Of a stretch of DNA of 64,000 bases, positions 61,197 to 64,000 are shown piece by piece. Numbering within the stretch: the first letter of the stretch is position 1; each line of letters starts with the position of its first letter. The translations under genes and the position numbers were made by a program. The stretch is from Lenzites betulinus (lineage: Eukaryota > Basidiomycota > Agaricomycetes > Polyporales > Polyporaceae): the NCBI GenBank assembly GCA_022264855.1, contig JABYQU010000003.1:186001-250000 (forward strand), in the 5' to 3' direction. Below the pieces are notes generated by a model. That model did no database searches. It was given only the letters and a program-made list of their open reading frames with translations, and was not told the DNA's origin.

Positions 61197-63210
61197 TCAG
61201 TTGTTTTCCGCCGTCGAGAACCCAACGTCAACCCAGGCGCGCATGCGGCCGCCATACCGAATCGTAATCAGTATAAGCCTGTACCCGCACGCTCAGTCAG
61301 CGACTCAATGATCAGGATTAAGGAGTAACAGGGTATACGTACACACAGCCGAGCCACGCGATGACGGCAAAGAGCGCGTCCGCCGCAGCGACGCCGACCA
61401 AATTGATGAGCGGGAGGATGCCCCCGGTCGCGACCGCGACGGAGAGCTGGCGTATGGCTCTACGAAGATTTGTCAGCGAAGAATTAGCAAGACATGAAGG
61501 GCACTCACGAGCTCGCCGCCCACACCTCCGCGCTGCGCGAATGCAGAATATCCACATAATACGACGACGCGGGCGTGAGCACGAGGTCCACCGCGATCCC
61601 GTTCACGAACAGACACGCGGCGATCAGCGCGATCCCCGGCGGCCCGCGCACGAACTGCGTCGCGAGCCCCGCGCCGAGCGTCGAGAGCGGGACGAGCGCG
61701 AGCGCGCCGAGGAGCGTCGCGCGCAGCCGGTCCTCCGGGACCCATTTACCGCCGCGGCGTGCGCGCCCGTGGATGACTGCGCGGTCGGCGAGGTGGCCGG
61801 CGATTGGGGCGCCGACTGGGGGGATGGTGGCTGAGTGAGCATGGGGATGGGAGGAGAGCGGAGGGAGGGGCGTACCGATGTTTCCGAGGCCGGAGGCGAG
61901 GAAGAACATGCCGATGACGGCTTCGTTGGTGATCCCGTGCGCTTTTCCCTATCACGTATATTCAGATGCATGGATCTCAACGCGCGCTTTATTCTCGGGA
62001 CATACGACAGTGAACGAGAGCGGGATGAGGAGCGCTGTGAGCTAAGTCAGCGCGCGCCGTTACGAAAGTACCCGGAAAGCCGCACCATAGTCTGTGAGAA
62101 GGACCGTCGACCCAGTGATCGTCTCCACCCTATACTCAGCACACGTCCCCCCAAATAAGCCTACCCAACACCACTCACGATCAGCAGAATATTCGGACTA
62201 CGCAGCAGCGCGAGGCTCTTGAACGGATTCAGCCACACGAACCGCCTCTCCCCATCCTCACCGGCGACCGCGCGGAGCTTTTCGCGCGCGACGGCGGGGT
62301 CGAGCGTCTCGGGCAGCCAGAGGACGATGAGGAGGTACGCGACGAGGCCCATGCCGAACAGCGCCCACTGCGCGACGCGCCAGCTCGCGTAGTGCGTCGC
62401 GAGCCCGCCCGCGACGGGGGCGAGTGCGGGGCCGACGAAGCATGCCTGTACGAGTCGCGCGTCAGCGGGCGCGAGGCGAGGGGTGCGGTGCGTAAGAGTG
62501 GGTGTATGGGCTTACACCGAAGAAGACTCCCATGGCCTGTCCGCGCTCCTCCAGGCGATATATGTCGCCGATCGCGCCTGCGCCGACGGAGAGCCCGCTT
62601 GAGGCGCCGAATGCCTGGACGACGCGCCAGAGCATGAGCGAGGGGACGCTGTGCGCGAGCGCGACGCCGACCGAGCCGATGCAGAGGCACGGGAGGGAGC
62701 AGAGGTACACTGCGCGGCGGCCATCTGCAGAGATTGTGAGTACTGTTCGCGTAACTGTTTGTACTGGGGCGACGTACATGTGCCGGAGTATGTTGCCCAC
62801 ATGAGACTGCCTATTGCGGCGCAGGAGATGGAGAGGGTGATGGCTAGGCTGTAGGTACAAGTTGGTCAAAGCTCTTATGGGAGCGCGTTACAAGATATTG
62901 ACACTCCTTACTTGATGATGGGCCCAGTCGAGTGAAGCTCGCGAGCAATTCCTGGTACAGAGGGCACGAAAGAGCCCGACGCTAGAACTGATGCGGTGTT
63001 GTCAATCGGTTGATTTCAAGCTCGCCAGTGTGGATACTCACATGGCATCAAGCCCACCCATGAGAGCAGCGCGACGATGAAGCGCTTTTGTGAGGGAGAG
63101 AACCGGTTGTACTGGTCTTCATGCTTCGATACGGCAGAGTACGACTCTTGAGCTTCCGCCTGGGCGAGCAGGGGAGACTCTTCGTGCAGCGCGTCTTCTT
63201 CTGTGAGCAT
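61197..63210 (-). CDS. DHA1-type major facilitator transporter
   Basis: About ten exons from MLTEEDALHEESPLLAQAEA at 63210 to the terminal 82-nt exon 61278-61197. The drug:H+ antiporter-1 group has 12 helices and exports drugs, polyamines or other small molecules. Spliced blocks include FSPSQKRFIVALLSWVGLMP, FVPSVPGIARELHSTGPIIN, ISCAAIGSLMWATYSG, GRRAVYLCSLPCLCIGSVGV, LWRVVQAFGASSGLSVGAGA, antiporter motif C in GACFVGPALAPVAGGLATHY, ASWRVAQWALFGMGLVAYLL and WLPETLDPAVAREKL. The second half holds GKAHGITNEAVIGMFFLASG and SSYYVDILHSRSAEVWAASS, and the C-terminus is RMRAWVDVGFSTAENN. Reading through the last donor (GTACGT, 61342) would give a false early stop. All exons join in phase, so the gene looks intact. 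A paralogue with the same terminal exon lies just upstream. Confidence 0.93.
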
Positions 63211-63845
63211 GGTGGATCGGCACAGTTTGGTGTCCGAGAACTGAGTACTGAGTGGTGGTCCCTGCGCACAAAAGAGAACACCGCGAACACTGATAGCGAA
63301 TGATCTACTGGAGGCTAGGTAACCGCGCGTGAGTCAATGTCGGGGTGTTTTGGTCGGTGACTCAGTGTCTCGCTTACTTATTTATGTTCTTGAGCTTCTG
63401 TTGTAGAAACGCCGGCGGCTTCGCGACATTGAATGCAGCACGCGATCGCGGTATACGTAGCGCACACGCCGCAGCGACTCCATACATACTTAAGTCCGAC
63501 ATGTCGGTGAGTTCCTCGTGCCAGCGGTGCGCGCCTACAACTTCAATGTCTTGCGCCATTATCGGATCCATAACGTCAAGCGCTGATAGCGTGAGGAAGC
63601 TTACCTAGAGAACGGAAGTCCGAGCGGCGCCAGACTCAGGAATTGAAGCCTGAAGGCTAGAGTTTGCGAAAAGATCGTATCGTGTCGTCGTCAAACCATG
63701 CACAGCGCTAGTCTAATACTACGTAGTCCGAGTTCTTGATATACCACACGCCCACCGTCATAAAGTATCACTACGCGCCCACGGCGACCGTGGACGCGTC
63801 CCAGGAGAAAGGTCATCGGGAAGCAGCGCCCGGAGTCGGCGATCA
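63211..63845. other. Intergenic between the two MFS paralogues
   Basis: Promoter region of the DHA1 gene and 3' flank of the truncated paralogue. A 65-codon minus frame (63571-63374) has no recognisable content. Confidence 0.5.
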
Positions 63846-64000
63846 TCAGTTGTCGCGCACGGTAGAATACCCAACATCGTGCCATGCACGCATGCGGTCG
63901 CCGTACTTGATCGTCAACAGTATCGACCTGCAAGCGAGACGTGAGCACACATGAAGCTGTACAGGATGTGAGAGCGCTGTGTACGTACGCGAATCCTATC
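63846..64000 (-). CDS. 3' end of a second DHA1-type transporter (cut by window edge)
   Basis: The last exon is 63927-63846 (82 nt, entry phase 2) and the preceding exon occupies 64000-63989 before a GTACGT donor; the rest lies beyond the window. The joined sequence reads IGFASILLTIKYGDRMRAWH then DVGYSTVRDN and stop. It aligns with the end of the neighbouring transporter (LILITIRYGGRMRAW, DVGFSTAENN), with the same exon length and phase. This identifies a tandem paralogue in the same orientation, ending 635 bp upstream of the neighbour's start codon. Whether the missing part is intact cannot be seen. Confidence 0.75.

Noticed and set aside
61321..61557. Early stop in the DHA1 transporter (ending CVYVYPVTP)
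   Set aside because: A GTACGT donor at 61342 and an 82-nt last exon give the conserved C-terminus, also found in the adjacent paralogue.

Overview
The window looks like Agaricomycete (Basidiomycota) genomic DNA, perhaps a saprotrophic or wood-associated mushroom. It is GC-rich. Its genes are cut by many 45-75 nt GT-AG introns, and several families are typical of mushrooms: a class I hydrophobin, DUF6593 and DUF6534 proteins, and a secreted sedolisin. Most genes were read by splicing short exons by hand with phase checks; exon coordinates given in the entries are phase-consistent. The species cannot be named from the sequence.

Layout. 1.7-9 kb: a serine/proline-rich protein of unknown function, a C2-domain protein and a secreted S53 tripeptidyl-peptidase. 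12.6-15.8 kb: a secreted GH31 alpha-glucosidase in 11 exons. 16.8-18 kb: tRNA-Gln with an 8-nt intron, then a DUF6593 gene. 18-24.9 kb is gene-poor, with one convincing small spliced gene (22.85-23.40 kb) and several unresolved gene-like patches. 25-32.6 kb: an unknown 654-aa protein, shugoshin, and divergently from it the Prp4 spliceosomal kinase. 33.3-40.8 kb: two tandem cyclase-family genes sharing all 12 intron positions, convergent with a DHA2 major facilitator transporter. 42.9-46.1 kb: a short ORF, a mitochondrial-type PP2C phosphatase and a doubtful small gene. 48.3-52.3 kb: a DUF6534 membrane protein and a class I hydrophobin, followed by a diverged tandem repeat (52.5-53.7 kb). 56.3-57.1 kb: an unknown proline/alanine-rich protein. 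58.46-59.74 kb: a non-autonomous CACTA-type DNA transposon with matching ends and a 3-bp target duplication. 60.45 kb: tRNA-Glu. 61.2-64 kb: a DHA1 transporter and the last two exons of a tandem paralogue that runs off the right edge.

How the genes relate. The sedolisin and GH31 enzyme are extracellular or cell-wall digestion enzymes and both carry signal peptides and TATA boxes. Shugoshin (centromeric cohesin protection) and Prp4 kinase (splicing) are housekeeping genes sharing a 308-bp intergenic promoter. The duplicated cyclase genes beside an efflux-type transporter could form a small catabolic or detoxification locus; this is inference from position only. No complete, clearly new multi-gene system was seen. 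The strongest unusual items are the CACTA-type element, the GC-AG intron and altered metal motif in the cyclase pair, and the small hidden gene with a PP1-docking-like C-terminus.
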